Positions 23,001 through 35,127 of a DNA stretch of 64,000 nucleotides are shown here, piece by piece; within the stretch, counting starts at the first letter, position 1, and the number at the start of each line of letters is the position of its first letter. Made by a program: the position numbers and the translations under genes. This stretch comes from Juglans regia (Eukaryota > Streptophyta > Magnoliopsida > Fagales > Juglandaceae): positions 28,042,372-28,106,371 of the forward strand of contig NC_049901.1 of assembly GCF_001411555.2 (NCBI RefSeq). The letters run 5' to 3'. Below the pieces are notes generated by a model. That model did no database searches and was not told the DNA's origin. It was given only the letters and a program-made list of their open reading frames with translations.

Positions 23001-24409
23001 GAAATGTCATGTATGCCAGTTAAGTTATTCATGTCAATCACGACCCTAAGCGCTAGGATGGGGTAATATCCTAGTGGAACTCCTTTGTTCACGCTGGAGT
23101 GTCTAAATAGGTGTGAAATTCTCTGGGTTGACAAAGCACAGTCAAGAGGTTGCGAATGGGGCCTAATTAGCTGGTCACCGGAGCGCGCCAGGCACTAACG
23201 CTGATGGTGCCACACATTACGTTACGTGTGTCCACAGCAAGTGTGGCACAAACAAATAAGTCATGGGGCCACAACAACTGTGGAGCATGAAGTATGGGGC
23301 TACAACAACTGTGGAGCATACACTACGTGAGACACAGCAATTGTGACACGTAGAATACGTGGGGCCACAACAACTGTGGAGTACGTATTAACGCACTCAC
23401 AGCTGGTTTAGAAACCTGTGATGTGATGCGGTAATCGGCAGGGACACACGGCTCAAGGGGACCTGTGTAGCACCCATATGGTCACTTTAATGATTAAGTC
23501 TATTGAATAAGATTTCAAGTTCATGTATTTCACGTTCAAGTCATGTTTCAAATTCACGTTATGTTACATTCAAGTTTACGTTCACGCAATCATGGTAATC
23601 CCATGAGACAAGAATATGTTTCAAGTTCATGTTATGTTATGTTCACATTTACGTTATGTTCCAAGTTCACATTTATGTTATGTCATGCTCAAGTTCATGT
23701 TCAAATTATGCATGTTCACGTTCATGTTATGTTTTAAGTCCATGTTATATTTCAAGCTCACGTTCATGCTATGTTTCAAGTCATGTTCATGCTAAGCTTC
23801 AGTTTCAGTTTAAGTTATGCCAGTTATGTTATGTTGTATGTCAAGTTATGCTATGATTACTTATGATTTGATTATGCATTCATGCTTTTACTGCCATGCA
23901 TGCATCATTAACCTATGTGGAAGTTTTCCGTTAACTTGCTGAGATTTGTAATCAAATCTCACTATGGTAGTCCCAACTACCATTCCCCCCGAATGGTAGA
24001 TTTTGTTATAGGATCTGAAGGAGAACCGGGAATCGACCAACTGGAAACGGCCGACTAAGCGACGGTGCGACGTAGATGGTATTTCAATAGTTACCTCAGA
24101 TTACTACTTGTATTGGTGGAGTTCAATCTCCAGCACTCTTTTGATCACAACCTTATGGACTATTATTGTGATCTTAGTTGTTTAGTATGTCGTTAAGTAT
24201 GAAGTATGTTTTAAGTATTTGAGATATTTTCGTTTGGTGCATAGTATTGCTAAAGAAAAAAATTGTCCGCTGCGAATATTACATAATGATAGATGCATGT
24301 TAGGAATATTGCATCTTATATGTCATGAACAGGGGCAGGTAACCTTGTGTTGCATGTCTCGACACTTCAAATGTCCGTCCGATCCCAAGCGGAATTTGGG
24401 GGAGTCACA
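20054..24409 (+). mobile_element. Solo LTR, 4356 bp, TSD CTTAA
   Basis: It starts TGTAACAGCCCGCTAG and ends GGGGGAGTCACA. The five bases before it (20049-20053) and after it (24410-24414) are both CTTAA, as expected for a Ty3-type insertion reduced to one LTR by LTR-LTR recombination. It contains CATGT-rich stretches at 22600-23040, a 45-bp-like tandem region with repeated CACAACAACTGTGGAG at 23270-23390, and the degenerate array 23510-23870. No coding capacity is seen. At 4.36 kb it is among the longer plant LTRs. Confidence 0.88.
22194..24409 (+). repeat. Right arm of the 2.2-kb inverted repeat
   Basis: This is the 3' half of the 4356-bp solo LTR; 12678-14876 carries the same sequence inverted. 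The spacer between the arms is about 7.3 kb. Confidence 0.8.
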
Positions 24410-26801
24410 CTTAACACATGCAGTCACTGGAAATGTAACGCCCCGTCCCCGAGGGTCCGGAGAGTTAACTCATGTCACTTAAAAATCATTTTTCTTCCAC
24501 ATAGTACATACTCTAATTTTTCTCTATCGCACAAAATACTCATATATTTACATCACTTACTCCAGAATAGCTATTCTAAGGCATTACAAAGTCTTAATAT
24601 AAACGTCAATCTCCCAACAAATCATAACATCAGAACACAACAAGTTTACTGAATGAAAATTTTCAATACCCATATAAACCTTCTATACTTAAACCATCAT
24701 TCTTAACTCTTCTCACCCATGCTCTATATTCTTGATCCTCAACTGAAACATTCAAATCATCTGAAAAAGATGGTGGAGATAAGGGGCGAGTTATCAACAA
24801 CTCAGTAAGCAGAGAACATATACTAGTATGTAAACATGAGCCCTTTTCAGAAAGTTCAGTATGCAGAAACAAAAACATTTTATTTTTATATGCAGATCTC
24901 ATAAAAATGTATTATCGGAAAATCAGAGCGACTTTTCAATCTTTTCATACTCAAAATCAACAATTCATATTTAAGGATCCATTTCACATTCAGAAACGCT
25001 TTGGCATAACATAACTGAACATCTTTATCTTATCATATCATATCATATACCATGTTTAACCCCCCGTTGTAGGGTTGTGCTATCCCCGGTGGCCAAACCA
25101 GGCAGTATCATGTGGTGAACTTCCCCTTTTTCAATCTCGGAGCCCCGAGTGTGCACACAGGAAAGAACACGTAAAAAGACCACTTTGTTTCCAAAGTGGG
25201 TGCACTCATATCATATCATGGTGGTACCAACCATATCACGTGAACAGTATCTTCATATCAGAACCATATTCAGAACAGATAAGTATGCCAAAGTTTTATT
25301 ATATCTATATCATATCAAAACACGTGCGAAACATATTCATATCATTTCTATTTGATTAAAAATAGATCCAAATCATTTCATATCACATGCATAAAAATTT
25401 CAATGATATCATATTCGCTCTTTTGCATATTTCAGAAACATGTCAAATATTGCTCATGTCTACACATTTCATGTCAAAAACATTTCTTTTCTCTTTCATA
25501 CGTATCTCATGAGGGAATGCAAAACATATACTGAGGTTGTTTTTCACTTTTTCTTTTTAAAACAACATGCACATTTTTACAAACCAACCTCAGTTCATTT
25601 CTTTTTATGCAAATCTAGCATAGGAACCCCGCTTACCTGGATTTCTTAACTTTTCGAAAATTTCCTCAACAATGCCGAACAAAATTAATCGTCACCTATA
25701 AGATAATCACGTAAATTTCCAATCAATCACGTATTTCGATATTCAAGCCTACAACTTCTAAAATAATCCATTTTTAATTCCTCAAACTCAAACTTCTCAT
25801 TATTCTCAAAAATACCCACATCACTTTCTAAACTCATCAATATCTAACTTCAACTAAACATTTAATTCTAACTTATTTACGAAAGAGATCTTACTATAAT
25901 TTATAATACAAAGTAACATAACTATAAGAAAATCATTATAATTAGAAACTCATACTTTTGTTTAAATAATAATAAAACAAAGATATTATTTTAAAAGGAT
26001 ATTTTAAAATATTCTTTTTAAGTGTTACTTATCAGTCTACTTACTAACTATTCCAATAGAATATAAGCCCTATTAAAAAAAAATACCCATTTAACAAAAT
26101 AAATCCATGCGTCTAAGCTTAAATAAAACATACTTTACAACCCACGCAATATACTCATGATTTCAAATCCGAAGTACATAACATAAACTTAATTAAGCTA
26201 ACACCCTAAACACTAACCTTGGAGGCGTACTATAAGAGGACAGAAAATAAAAACAAAACAATATTATTTCCTACTATTAAGTTAACATAATTTACGTATA
26301 CATCCGTATATATATATACATATATATATAAATTTACACCAGAAAATTGATTACATCCGTATATATATACACACACACACATATATATATATATATATTT
26401 ACACCAAAAAAAATGGTTTTACGTATACATCCGCATATATATATATGTAAGTACACAGAAAAAAAAAATACTTCACACAGTGCGGCGGAAGCACTTACGG
26501 AGAGGTGGGGGGAGCACGACGGCATGGAGCTAGGGCTGGCTACGGCGGACGAGGGTGGCGCTTGGTCACTAACTGCGAGAGCAAGAGAGAGAGACGAGAG
26601 AGGGACACACGGTGAGAGAACGAGGGAGAGATCGAGAGAAGAGAACCCCAACAGGAGTGGCCTGAGCATACTGTGGGAAAAACTAAGGCGGCGTGTGGCG
26701 GACCAGGGTGACGGGGGAGTCCTCGCCGGTAGTTTTTGTGGGGTCACCACCAGGAGGAGCTTCCGGAGGAGGAGATTTCGGCTGCTTGAGGGGCTGAACT
26801 G

Positions 26802-26827
26802 CTCTGTTTTCGGCTACCAAAACAGAG
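26802..26827 (-). other. Conserved LTR stem-loop (solo LTR 1)
   Basis: CTCTGTTTT and AAAACAGAG form a 9-bp perfect stem around the 8-nt loop CGGCTACC. It corresponds in position to the stem-loops at 6028, 10899 and 55871. Confidence 0.6.
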
Positions 26828-27088
26828 GAAGGCAAGGCTTGAAACAGAGGCTTCAAGGGAGCTGGGCGACAGTTTCGTGCGGCTGGGCATGGTTGGCGTG
26901 GTGGACTCGGGGTGGCTGAGGTACCGGCAGACTGTGTATGGTGGAGTTGCTGTACGAAAATGGCTCTGCGGTGGCGGTTGTTGTTGCAGACCGAGGCTTT
27001 GGTTTGGTGTTTTTACAGAGAACAATGGTCTTCTGTGAGAGGGAACCGAGCGGCACTTAGTCTAGGGTTAAGTTGCTTAACCATATAA

Positions 27089-27089
<1 letters not shown>

Positions 27090-27126
<37 letters not shown>
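27090..27126. repeat. (AT)n microsatellite
   Basis: About 37 bases of alternating TA. It follows a TATATGG-like motif (minus strand) that may be the promoter TATA of the solo LTR. Confidence 0.9.
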
Positions 27127-27130
<4 letters not shown>

Positions 27131-27649
27131 GATATAAATAGTAAACGGAAAACCTAGAGGAAAGGGGATGAAAATGTATGCATGAAAAAGGAATCATGCG
27201 ACGTGTTCTGTTACTCCCACGGAATTTAACTCTTCAGCATAAAAAAAAATACATAAAATAAAACACTAATAATAATTAAACCCAATAATAAATTAATTTA
27301 ATTTGAGAAGAAATTTAAACGCATAACAATAATTAATTTAAGGAAAGCACTTCAAAAATACTTTTCATGAATTAAAAATCATAAAAACATTCCAATTAAA
27401 AATCTAATAATTTTAAAACAAGAGAATAAATTCTGAATCATTAAAAATAATTCATTCATTAAAAATACACTAAAATATGGAGTGTTACAGGAAAAAAGTA
27501 ACATATGCAGTTGGGCACTAAGAGATACAAGGGAATGAGATCCCATAGCAAGATCCGTTTGGATTGAGAAAGACTCTCAACTTACTTCATCATTATAATT
27601 TTTATAAAATTTCACATAAAATATAATAAACAATTCAATTTTTTCAAGA

Positions 27650-27812
27650 GTAATGTTACTTATCATCCTAATTCTCATCATTCTCTTATCATCCCATTAT
27701 GTGACATTATATGATTGAAAATTATTTATTATATTTTATTTGTGAATCTATTATCTAATGTCACATCATAAGATAATGGAAAAAATGATGATGAATAGAT
27801 TTTTTTTTTCTT
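27650..27812. repeat. MITE-like imperfect hairpin
   Basis: The perfect inverted pair ATGTGACATTA (27709-27719) and TAATGTCACAT (27756-27766) is extended outward imperfectly by TTATCATCC-type and GATGATGAATAG-type sequence. The whole has a foldback shape typical of small MITEs. Terminal boundaries and TSD were not resolved. The rest of 27495-27951 is AT-rich with no gene seen. Confidence 0.4.
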
Positions 27813-27972
27813 TTTCAAATTTCAAAATAATAATATATTAAAAAATAATATTCTAACAATATTTATTTATTTTTCAACTTTCATTTTAACTAATCTCATC
27901 TTTCCCAATTCAAATCATAAAACACGTTAATATTAGCTCCCCCGTCAATTCAATTGTAGACTTATCCAATTT

Positions 27973-28028
27973 AATTTGGAGGAAATTAACGTTGTTCTTG
28001 ATATTAGTACAAGATTTTCCTCCAAATT
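27973..28028 (+). other. Inverted repeat in the LINE 5' leader
   Basis: AATTTGGAGGAAA (27973-27985) and TTTCCTCCAAATT (28016-28028) are perfect 13-bp complements with a 30-nt loop. The role is unknown. It may be a structured leader or a small older insertion at the 5' end. Confidence 0.6.
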
Positions 28029-28152
28029 GGAATATTGTAAAGAATCCTCCAACCTAATTAATTATATACAAAGAAGTCGCCTCTCTATTTTTCTCTCTAG
28101 AAAATAGAGGTGGTGTTGTGAGTTCGGAAACGAGAAGGAGTGAGGTGTAGCT

Positions 28153-29576
28153 ATGGAGGATCTCCAGGAGATGTTGGAGAATTTTCAGTTGAATGAGGAA
28201 GAAGGTGCGGCTATTGATATTGAGGGGGAGGGGATACCAGAGATTCTACGTAAGGGTGATCGCAGTTTGATTAGTAAAATATGGTCCGAGAGACAGCTCG
28301 GGAAGAATATTGTAGAAAATACAATGGCTAAGGTTTGGAGACTGAGTAAACCTGCGGTGTTCACAGAGATAGGGAGGAATATCTTCATTATCACGTTTGC
28401 TACCCATGCAGATAAGAATCGGGTAGAGAGTGGTAGGCCATGGCTTTTTGATGGGAATATATGTTTGTGATGAATGCATTTGATGGGTTTACCCCATTGA
28501 ATAAGATATCTTTCGATAAAGCAGTTTTGTGGGTCCAGTTCCATAACTTGCCATTGGTAGGGATGTCCAGGGAGTGTGGGAGGAAGCTGGGAAATTCTAT
28601 AGGGGAGGTGAAGGAAGTGGAGGCGGATGAAGACAACGTGGGGTGGGGTAAATTCCTTAGAGTAAAAATTCTGATGGACTTGAAGAAGCCTCTAGCCAGG
28701 GGACGTACTATTACATTGCAAGGGGTAAAAATTTGGGTTCCAATCAAATATGAGAAGTTGCCGCGTTTCTGTTTGCAGTGCGGAAGAATTATACATGATG
28801 GTGTCGAATGTCAAATCAAAACTGTCAAGGGAGTGCCAAAACAGTTTGGTAGCTGGCTTCGAGCGGACGTCGGAGGTCGTCGTCTTCGGTTTTATTCTCA
28901 GCAAGAGTATGACTCGACAGTAAAGAGCACGCAAGCGGAGATGGGGAAGCATACGGAGGGGGAGGGTGGCGAAAATGGTGGAGGTGCAGTACCAGTAGGG
29001 AAGACGGCCGCTTGTAATTCAAATTGGAATGGTGTTGATTTTTCGGAGCAGGGTGTTATGGATAGTGGGTTTGTAGGCAATGTTGAAGGATTAGATCACG
29101 GGGATTGTTTTCAAAATACAAATAAGGAAAAGGAGGGAACGATGGAAGAGCACAGTTGTCACGAAAAGTCTCCGTTATCATCGATAAGATTGGATGAAGA
29201 TCTATTCGTTACACAAAATTCGGAGGGAGGCAGATTTCACGGAATTGTAAAAGATGGCCATGCAAACAATGCCACGGTGGGCCTTGTGGATGATAGCTTT
29301 TCTCCAGCTCAAGGATCAAATGAGGCCCATCAACTTTCAGTGCAACAAAATAGAAGGTCTACTCGGAATACTTGGAAAAAACGTGCTCGTAATCCATGTA
29401 TGAAATCATGTATTTATGCTGAGAGTTCAGGTAATAAACGTCCCATAGAAGGTGGTAGTTGTGACACTGCACTAATTGGTGGAAGTAAGAAAGCTAAGCT
29501 GACAAGGGTGTCTGAGATTGATCAAGATAATTTGTTATCGGCAGAGGCTGTTGAACAGCCCTGCCGAACCCAATGA
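28153..29576 (+). pseudogene. LINE ORF1 (DUF4283 and CCHC zinc knuckle), frameshifted
   Basis: ORF1 proteins of plant L1 elements bind the element RNA. The first frame (28153-28470) starts MEDLQEMLENFQLNEEE and runs to ESGRPWLFDGN. The continuation is in another frame from about 28461 (FVMNAFDGFTPLNKISFDKA), so one small indel lies near 28455-28470. The zinc knuckle is CLQCGRIIHDGVEC (C-x2-C-x4-H-x4-C). The C-terminal 200 residues are low in structure. The frame ends at TGA overlapping the ORF2 start. Confidence 0.85.
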
Positions 29577-32500
29577 TTCTTCTTAGTTGGAACACCCGTG
29601 GGCTTGGGAACCCACGGGGCGTTCGAGCTCTCTCTGATTTAGTCAGGGAAGAAGGTCCCAAGGACTTGTTCCTACAAGAGACCAAATTAAGTGAGAAGGG
29701 TATGGAAAATCTCAAGTATAGGATGGGGTACGAGAACTGTTTGGCAGTAAGTAGTGAGGGGAGGAGGGGAGGGATTGCTCTCCTGTGGAAGAATGATGTT
29801 AATATAGTCATTAAGAATTTCTCTCGAAGTCATATTCATGCATCTATTCAGGACTCTACCACTGATGATGATCCTTGGTATTTTACTAGGGTGTATGGTC
29901 AACCTGACTCTAGTAGGCGTCATGAAACCTGGAGCCTTTTAAGATCATTAAAGGTACCAAGTGATAAAGGATGGTTATTGATGGGTGATTTCAATGAGGT
30001 GTTAAGTCCTAATGAGAAATGTGGTGGGAGAAATAGAACTGATAAACAGATGCAGGATTTTTGTGAAGTTATTGATGACTGTGAACTGTTGGACTTGGGT
30101 TTTCAGGGCAATCCATTTACTTGGTGTAATAAAAGGGAACCTGCTCACTGCATTAGTGAAAGGTTGGATAGATGCTTGAAAACCTAAAGTGGAAGGCTTT
30201 ATATACTATGGCTTGTGTAAGCCATGGTAGTGTGGCATATTCTGATCATGTGCCAATTAAGTTGCAGCTGCAGGCAAACAGAATGCAAAGAAAAGGGAAG
30301 AGGCTCTTTCGTTTTGAGGCAATATGGGTGGAGGATAAGAGTTGTAAAACTATTATTGAAAAAGCTTGGGGGGATGGATCTGGGGAAAGAACAATGTAGG
30401 GGGTGATGAGACAGATAAAAAGGTGTGGAGAACAATTAGAAAGTTGGAATAAAAACAGCTTTGGCCATGTTCAAAAAAATCTAAGAAAGGCAAAGTTACA
30501 CCTAAAGGTGATTGAAGATTCTGATCCCAGGGGCCTTATGCAAGAAGAACTAAAAAAAGCTAGAATTGAGGTTCATAAATGGCTGAAGAGAAATGAGATT
30601 ATGTGGAGGCAAAGATCACGAGCTCTTTGGTTGGCTGAGGGTGATAGAAATACCAGTTTTTTCCATCATAAGGCTACACAGAGAAAGAAAAATAATATGT
30701 TAAGGGGCATTAGGGATGCTACTGGTAATTGGCAAGTGGAAGATGCAAGAGATGAGGTGATCCTCAACTATTTTGATACTCTATTCACAGCTTCTACTGA
30801 CAGAGGCAATATGCAGTTTTTAGATAACCTTGTTGGTAGGGTGACTAATGAGATGAAGCAAAGACTAGAGGAGGTGTTTGTGGAAGCAGAAGTGGAAGCA
30901 GCTTTAAAGGAGATGAAGCCTACAAAATCCCCTGGACCAGATGGTATGGCTCCTTTGTTTTTTCAAAAATACTGGTCTGTTGTGGGAAGGGATGTTACAC
31001 AAGCTGTTTTAATTGCTCTGAATACTGGTAGTTTTCCTTCTCAGTTAAATCACACTTTTGTTACTTTGATTCCTAAGAAGAGAAAGGTTGAGGTGGTGTC
31101 TTATTTGAGGCCAATCAGTCTATGCAATGTCTTATATAAATTGGTGTCAAAGGTGCTAGCAAACAGGCTTAAGGTTGTGTTACCCGAATTAATTTCCTCT
31201 TCTCAGAGTGCTTTTGTACCTGGAAGGTTAATAACGGATAATGTGCTCATTGCCTATGAATTAGTGCATTTCCTTCGAAGGAAGAGGCAAGGAAAGAAGG
31301 GATTTATGTCCCTTAAGCTTGACATGAGTAAGGCTTATGATCGCATTGAGTGGGACTATCTTGAAACTGTCATGAGGAAGATGGGGTTTGGGGCTAAGTG
31401 GATTGAGTTGTTAATGCTTTGTGTGAAATCTGTCTCTTTTTCTATTCTGGTGAATGGTGAGCCAAAGGGTCCTATCTATCCAACGAGAGGTTTAAGACAA
31501 GGGGATCCCCTTTCTCCCTATCTTTTCCTTCTCTGTACAGAGGGGCTCATCTCTCCACTCAAAGAAGCAGATAGAAAAGATGCAGTGGAGGGGATTAGAG
31601 TGTGCAGGAGTGCACCAAAACTAAACCACCTTATGTTTGCAGATGACAGTGTTTTATTTTGTAGGGCTACATTACAGACAAATAGAAACATGCTTCATCT
31701 GCTGGAAGTTTATGAAAAAGCCTCGGGCCAAATGGTGAATAGAGAGAAGACTTCCATGTTATTTAGCAAAAATGTTTCCTCTAGACAACAAGAAGAAATC
31801 ATGCGGTTCTGGGGAGTTCAGCAGCACCAATCTTATGATAAATATCTGGGACTTCCTCCCATGGTGGGTAGAGGAAAATATCAAGCTTTTTCAGTGTTGA
31901 AGAGTAAGGTGTGGCAAAAATTACAAGGGTGGAAGGAGAAGCTTTTATCACAAGGGGGCAGAGAGGTGCTTATCAAAGCCGTGGCTCTCTCTATCCCTAC
32001 TTATATCATGAGTTGTTTTAAATTGCCTTTCTCTTTGTGCTCTGAGCTGGAGAGTCTAATTGCTAAGTTTTGGTGGGGACAAAAGAAGGATGAAAACAGA
32101 ATAAGGTGGATCAGTTGGAGAAAGCTGTGTGAATCAAAGGCACACGAGGGGATGGGGTTCAAGGACTTGAGGTGTTTTAATATGGCACTATTAGCTAAGC
32201 AGGGCTGGCGAATCCTTAAAGAGGAAGACTCACTGCTTCATAAGATCTATAAGGCCAGGTATTTTTCTTCTTCTAGCTTCATGGAGGCTAAGTTAGGATC
32301 TGAACCTTCTTATGTGTGGAGGGGTATTTGGGAAGCAAAGTCTTTTTTATTAAAAGGGTGCAGATGGAGAGTAGGAGATGGGAAGGCTATTAACATATGG
32401 ACTGACTATTGGTTGCCTAATCATAAACTGGTACCTGCACTAGACTCAATTACTCAAACTCAGCTGAATTGGAAGGTGTCTGAATTGATAGATGGTAATA

Positions 32501-33664
32501 CCAACATGTGGGATGTAGAGAAGGTGAGGAGATTCTTACCACCAAGGGAAGCTTATGAAGTGCTGAATATGATGCTTACTCTTGATCAAAGACCCGATTG
32601 TCTTGTTTGGGAACATGAGCAAAGTGGACTGTTTAGTGTCAAGAGTGCATACAGATTGTTTGCATCTTTTGATGAGGAGAGGCAGTCGGGTGAAGGGTCA
32701 GTTAGAGTGGGGCAATGCAGAATGTGGAAATGAATTTGGAAGCTGCAGGTTCCTAATAGAGTAAAAATTTTTGCTTGGAGGGTGTGCAAAAATGGGTTAC
32801 CATCATTGAAAAATCTCCAAGCTAAGAAGGTTGTGACAGATACTATGTGCAAATGGTGTCAAGTGGAGATTGAGGACACAAATCATGCCATTCTCAATTG
32901 TTCAAGTTTCAAAGAGTCTTTGCAGCTTCAGCTCAACTTCCAATAGCTTTCCACGAGATTTTGTCCAAGTTATGGAAGAATTGGTAAGAAGAAATAAGTC
33001 TGGAGAGATGGAGACTTTGGTCCTTTGTGCTTGGGGTTTATGGTACAGAAGAAATAAACTCATGTATGAGAACAAGAAATTATCCCCAAAACAGGCCATA
33101 GACCATGCCCTTTCATTGTACCAAGAACACTTATCTGCAACATATGAGCAAAAGAGAGGATTGATGCCTCAATGCCGTTGGCAGCCTCCACCTGCAGGAG
33201 TTTTGAAGCTTAACATCGATGGTGCTACATTCCATGAGCAATGCAGATCGGGCGTGGGCATGGTCCTTCGAGATGAGAGGGGGAAGGTGCTCTTCACAGC
33301 TAGCAAACCAGAACATGATGTAAGTGATCCAATCGAGATAGAGTTCTTGGCAGTTCTGAGAGGCCTCCAAATTTGTTTTCCTTTGAGAATCAGTGAGTTA
33401 GAAGTGGAAAGTGATTCATTGCTGGTGGTCCAAGAACTTAACAAAGAACAAGAGTCAATGTCTGTTTGGGGAAACTTGGTTTCTGAAATCAAGCGGATGT
33501 TACACAGATTTCCTAAAGTTATAGTTCAACATAAAGGCCGTATGGCCAATGCAGTTGCCCATTGTTTGGCAAGACAGTCATGGTGTATTGATGAGCTAGT
33601 GATTTGGTGGGACTCTTTTCCTGAAGATGTCTCACAAATCATATGGCATGATGCCTTGATGTAA
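29573..33664 (+). pseudogene. LINE ORF2 (endonuclease, reverse transcriptase, zf-RVT, RNase H), broken
   Basis: The APE-type endonuclease (29573-30187) shows LSWNTRGLGN, LFLQETKL and LLMGDFNEVLSP. A frameshift near 30175 moves the frame, a TAG follows at 30397-30399, and the reverse transcriptase frame 30403-32733 is long and clean with SPGPDG, LKLDMSKAYDRIEW, RQGDPLSPYLF and the catalytic MFADD. A stop at 32731-32733 precedes a zf-RVT segment (CKWCQVEIEDTNHAILNC) and another shift leads to RNase H (about 32947-33664) with KLNIDGATF, the IEIEFLAVLRGL region and the VIVQHKGRMANAVAH region. At least two shifts and two stops disable it. It would otherwise nick the target and copy LINE RNA there. 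Confidence 0.9.
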
Positions 33665-33707
33665 TCTCTTTTTGGATGATGAATAAAATAGCATGCATTG
33701 TTTTATC

Positions 33708-33730
33708 AAAAAAAAAAAATAAATAAATAA
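33708..33730 (+). other. LINE A-rich tail
   Basis: A run of A followed by (TAAA)n-like units lies directly before the right TSD. Confidence 0.85.
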
Positions 33731-33740
33731 AATTGTAGAC

Positions 33741-34351
33741 ACCAGTTTTGCGCATGAAAACTGAAATTCATTCTTTCCTTTCCCCAATTAAGCTGAGGCT
33801 GGAAATAGCATTTGCATCCTGCCAGCCATCTAGCATCTAACAATAAGCTTGCACTTTGAATGCCCTTCCTCCACATACTTCAATTATCTGCACTGTTTTG
33901 ACAAAGAAAGATATTATACATTCTAAAAAAAAGAAATTATAATTGTAATCGTGAATGAACAAGCGTCGCATAACTACTTTAAAAAAAAATGAATAAATAC
34001 AAGACTTAGATGAAAAAAAAATTAATTTTTTAATAATAGACCATATTCTTTTTCAAAATGACTGTAAAATATTTGCATACTCTACAACTATATATAGTAT
34101 TACTCTTCCAAAAAATCACTATTTTTTTTTTTTGTTATATAAACATGCATAAAGGTTATCAATCAACCCTTTCAATTCAGAAAGGATGCCCTCGTTAGAA
34201 AGCGTAAAAGGTTGGTTTACAGTGTTCCAAATTGAAAATAAACTCGTATCATAATAAGGGGACCTAAGGTGGGTAAGAGCCTACATACAACTTGAAAACA
34301 TCAAAATAAAAAATAGGAAACAAAGAGCACGGTAATTTTGTAAGAGAATAA
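33741..34351. other. AT-rich intergenic DNA, no gene seen
   Basis: Poly-A and poly-T runs and no supported coding region or RNA gene. Confidence 0.5.
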
Positions 34352-35127
34352 GGGCATGTTTGGACATTATTAGAATTCTCATCATTTACAAAACTTCTAA
34401 TAATTTTATTCTTTAACATCATTCAAATACAAAATACTATTTAATTTTTAATTTTAACTTTTTCATCTAATCATTATCTAATTATTATTTAAACGAAAAA
34501 GTTAATATAATTTTTACACACACAAATCAATACAATTTTTATAAATTTCGTAATAAAATTAATATTAAAAATTATATTCAAATAATTTTTTAATTTTATT
34601 ATATTTTATTCAATTTTTTCTATCTTATTTTTCAAAATCCAATAAAAACATCTTCATTCGAATCCCAATTATTACCATTCACAAAATTATGAGATAACTG
34701 AGAATTAAAAGATCGTCCACCAACTTGCATTTTCGTTTGGGCATGTTTGGACATTATTAGAATTCTTATCATTTTCAAAACTTTTAGGTAATTTTATTCT
34801 TTAACATCACTTAAATACAAAACACTTTTAATTTTTAATTTTAACTTTTTCATCTAATTATTACTTAATTATTATCCAAACGTAAAAATTAATATAATTT
34901 TTACATACACAAATCAATACAACTTTTATAACTTCATAATAAATTAATATTAAAAATTATATTCAAATAATTTTTTAATTTTATTATATTATATTCAATT
35001 TTTTTTATCTTATTTTTCAAAATTAAATAAAAACATCTTCATTCAGATCCCAATTATTACCGTTCACAAAATTATGAGATAACTCAGTTTTAAAAGAGAG
35101 TCCACCAACTTGCATTTTCGTTTGTTT
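34352..35127. repeat. Two tandem copies of a 387-bp unit
   Basis: GGGCATGTTTGGACATTATT starts at about 34352 and again at 34739. Both copies run through CTTTAACATCA, the ATTCAAATAATTTTTTAATT stretch and CCACCAACTTGCATTTTCGT. They differ by scattered substitutions and small indels. They lie directly upstream of the kinase promoter region. The unit resembles AT-rich MITE or short-repeat sequence, but I did not find terminal inverted repeats. Confidence 0.85.

Larger units (their letters stand above)
24434..27489 (-). mobile_element. Solo LTR, 3056 bp, TSD GGAAA
   Basis: The plus strand begins TGTAACGCCCCGTCCCCGAG and ends GGAGTGTTACA. Flanks 24429-24433 and 27490-27494 are both GGAAA. Its end and block order match the LTRs of the gag-only element: the TCAGTAAGCAGAGAACATAT phrase, the TAGCATAGGAACCCCGCTTA block and the GC-rich segment near 26470-27060. 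It is thus a diverged member of that family in minus orientation. The open frames at 26334-26750 and 26347-26919 lie in low-complexity or GC-rich LTR sequence and look fortuitous. Confidence 0.9.
27962..33730 (+). mobile_element. Full-length L1-type LINE, inactive, 10-bp TSD
   Basis: AATTGTAGAC occurs immediately before (27952-27961) and immediately after (33731-33740) this segment, which ends in an A-rich tail with TAAATAAATAAA. Inside are a 5' leader, ORF1 (28153-29576) and ORF2 (29573-33664) in the normal plant L1 order, with the two ORFs overlapping by four bases (ATGA). Each ORF has frame breaks, so the copy cannot move by itself. The matched 10-bp TSD and readable ORFs suggest moderate age. 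Confidence 0.92.

Noticed and set aside
26347..26919. 190-codon plus-strand frame in the solo LTR
   Set aside because: It begins in AT and CA microsatellite sequence, runs through the GC-rich LTR leader against the element's sense strand, and shows no domain.
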